A stretch of 38,822 nt of DNA from JAWVYT01 sp964605205 (GTDB taxonomy: Bacteria; Gemmatimonadota; Gemmatimonadetes; Longimicrobiales; RSA9), in the NCBI GenBank assembly GCA_964605205.1, contig CAZSBL010000015.1, forward strand, positions 1 to 38,822, written 5' to 3'. The notes below the pieces were generated by a model that saw only the letters and a list, made by a program, of their open reading frames with translations, was not told the origin of the DNA and did no database searches. Numbering within the stretch: position 1 is the first letter of the stretch; each line of letters starts with the position of its first letter. Of the stretch, positions 37,872 through 38,822 are shown piece by piece. The position numbers and the translations under genes are program-made.

Positions 37872-37931
37872 CGATGGGGGGACTGGGGGTCGGCCGGGTC
37901 TGCGTTCAGCCCGATCGGTTCACCCCCATCG
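37872..37931. terminator. Long-range inverted repeat between convergent genes
   Basis: CGATGGGGG (37872-37880) and CCCCCATCG (37923-37931) are perfectly complementary over 9 bases with a 42-base loop that contains further partial pairs. It lies in the 126-base gap between the DUF5683-type gene and lpxH and could end both transcripts. No T runs are present. Confidence 0.4.
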
Positions 37932-37946
37932 CCATCCTGCGGGCAA

Positions 37947-38672
37947 TTACTCCCACGTCCGCAATGAAGGAGTCCCGTCGGGAGAAACCGTGATATAGCT
38001 GAAGTGGCTCAGCCAATCCCCGGCATTGAGATAGAACTGCCCCTCAGACACTTCGATGACCGCCGGCAGGTGTGCGTGTCCACACACCACGTACGCCAGC
38101 CCGGATTCGGCGGCCAGCTGTTCCCGTGCCCACTCCTCGATGAACGCCGCCCGGCCCACCTTGCCGGGGTCCGAGTCTCCCTTCGCCTCCGTGGTGGAGA
38201 CCTTCCCGGCCAGGCGCAGCCCCAGCTCCGGGTGCAGCGCACGGAACGCCCCGATGGTGAGCCGGCTCCGGAGCAGTCTCTTCAGCGCACGGTACTTCAG
38301 GTCGCCCTTGCCCAGCCCATCGCCGTGGGCCAGCAGCGCGGGGCGCCCGACGATCTCCGTTCGCACGTGGCCGGCGTGGAACGACACGCCCACGTGCTCC
38401 TCCAGGAACCGTCCGCCCCACGCGTCGTGGTTCCCGCCCGTCACCGTCACCGGCACGCCGGCGTCCACCAGGTCGGCCAGGGCGGCCAGCACCCGGAAGT
38501 GCTCCCCGGGGATCACGTTGCCGTACTCGAACCAGAAGTCGAACAGGTCGCCCGGCAGGATCAGGCGGCTCCCCTCCGCACCCACGTGCTCCACGAACCG
38601 GATGAACCGCCGCTCCGTGGACTCGGGGACGGCGCCCAGGTGGACGTCGGAGGTGATGAAGACCGGCTTCAT
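37947..38672 (-). CDS. lpxH: UDP-2,3-diacylglucosamine hydrolase LpxH
   Basis: This 241-residue calcineurin-type metallophosphoesterase begins MKPVFITSDVHLGAVPESTE. All five metal motifs are seen: SDVHLG, LILPGDLFDFWFEYG, VTGGNHDAWGG, LLAHGDGLG and VVCGHAHLP. The GDLFDFWFE and GNHD pattern with a helical cap (about 120-170) fits LpxH, which makes lipid X in lipid A synthesis. It confirms an outer membrane with lipopolysaccharide-type lipids. It is transcribed from a near-leaderless promoter. Confidence 0.88.
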   Translation of the reverse strand: MKPVFITSDVHLGAVPESTERRFIRFVEHVGAEGSRLILPGDLFDFWFEYGNVIPGEHFRVLAALADLVDAGVPVTVTGGNHDAWGGRFLEEHVGVSFHAGHVRTEIVGRPALLAHGDGLGKGDLKYRALKRLLRSRLTIGAFRALHPELGLRLAGKVSTTEAKGDSDPGKVGRAAFIEEWAREQLAAESGLAYVVCGHAHLPAVIEVSEGQFYLNAGDWLSHFSYITVSPDGTPSLRTWE

Positions 38673-38680
38673 GGTCCGCG

Positions 38681-38709
38681 AACTTACCGGCCGGGCGGGG
38701 GAGCGGCAA
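38681..38709 (-). promoter_or_regulatory. Sigma-70 promoter of lpxH
   Basis: On the minus strand TTGCCG (38709-38704), a 17-base spacer and TAAGTT (38686-38681) lie 8 bases before the ATG at 38672. It is among the best sigma-70 sites in the window, and leaves almost no leader. Confidence 0.65.
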
Positions 38710-38803
38710 TCGCCGCGCGACCCGGCGGTCTCCCGTGGCCCTGCTTCGGTTCTTCTCCTTGGCTCTGCGACATTTCGAGTGGGTCGTGGGCTCCGGAGGC
38801 ATC

Positions 38804-38821
38804 GTTAACCGCGTTAACCGC
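38804..38821 (+). repeat. 9-base tandem repeat at the window end
   Basis: GTTAACCGC occurs twice in direct succession and is cut off by the window edge. More copies may lie beyond. The stretch 38710-38803 shows no gene. Confidence 0.5.
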
Positions 38822-38822
38822 G

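Noticed and set aside
38044..38802. A 252-codon minus-strand frame at the window end
   Set aside because: It overlaps lpxH in another frame and reads as Gly/Arg/Pro-rich sequence. lpxH explains the region.

Overview
The window is a GC-rich stretch from a Gram-negative-type bacterium. P-ring and L-ring genes (flgI, flgH), flgA and lpxH imply an outer membrane with lipid A. The gene mix resembles Gemmatimonadota or a nearby deep lineage: fused flagellar operons, CheZ, CsrA, a DUF5683-type protein, EAL-HDOD, and near-leaderless promoters. That assignment is inference from gene content. No marker gene for a firm placement is present.

Positions 1-24223 are one flagellar and chemotaxis block, all on the + strand. 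It opens with the export gate and polar or number control genes (fliP end, fliQ, fliR, flhB, flhA, flhF, flhG), then sigma-28 (fliA) and a small membrane protein in the position that swrB occupies in Bacillus. A sigma-54-like promoter precedes rod, ring and hook-junction genes (flgF, flgG, flgA, flgH, flgI, flgJ, flgN, flgK) and csrA. Next come the stator pair motA-motB with an EAL-HDOD gene, flagellin fliC, an oversized cap gene fliD, chaperones fliS and a fliT-like gene, and flgM-cheY-cheZ. A chemoreceptor with a zinc-binding CZB-like sensor region and cheW lie at 30023-32738. Sigma-28-type promoters (TAAAGT, 13 or 14 bases, GCCGATA) can be read before motA, fliC, fliD, fliS, flgM and the chemoreceptor gene. 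They give a visible late-gene regulon controlled by FliA and FlgM in the window. The fliC leader carries a hairpin and a Shine-Dalgarno-overlapping site that both fit CsrA binding, so CsrA probably controls flagellin translation.

Positions 24264-29534 hold unrelated genes: a class V aminotransferase-fold enzyme, a DUF411-type lipoprotein, an atypical Nramp-like transporter (minus strand), a shortened YihY/BrkB-like membrane protein and a double universal stress protein. Positions 32757-32932 carry a selenocysteine tRNA with its own promoter and a decayed tRNA 3' end. Positions 32947-38672 hold an acid phosphatase lipoprotein, a 14-TM drug exporter, recX, a diacylglycerol-kinase-family lipid kinase with a DUF5683-type gene, and lpxH.

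The observations most worth checking are the tandem hairpin repeats at 16910-17078, the FlhG that has lost the Walker A lysine, the CsrA-type flagellin leader, the tRNA-Sec with its adjacent remnant, the duplicated FliD domains, and the Nramp-like protein without its metal-binding motifs. All assignments come from reading the sequence. No database search or folding program was run.
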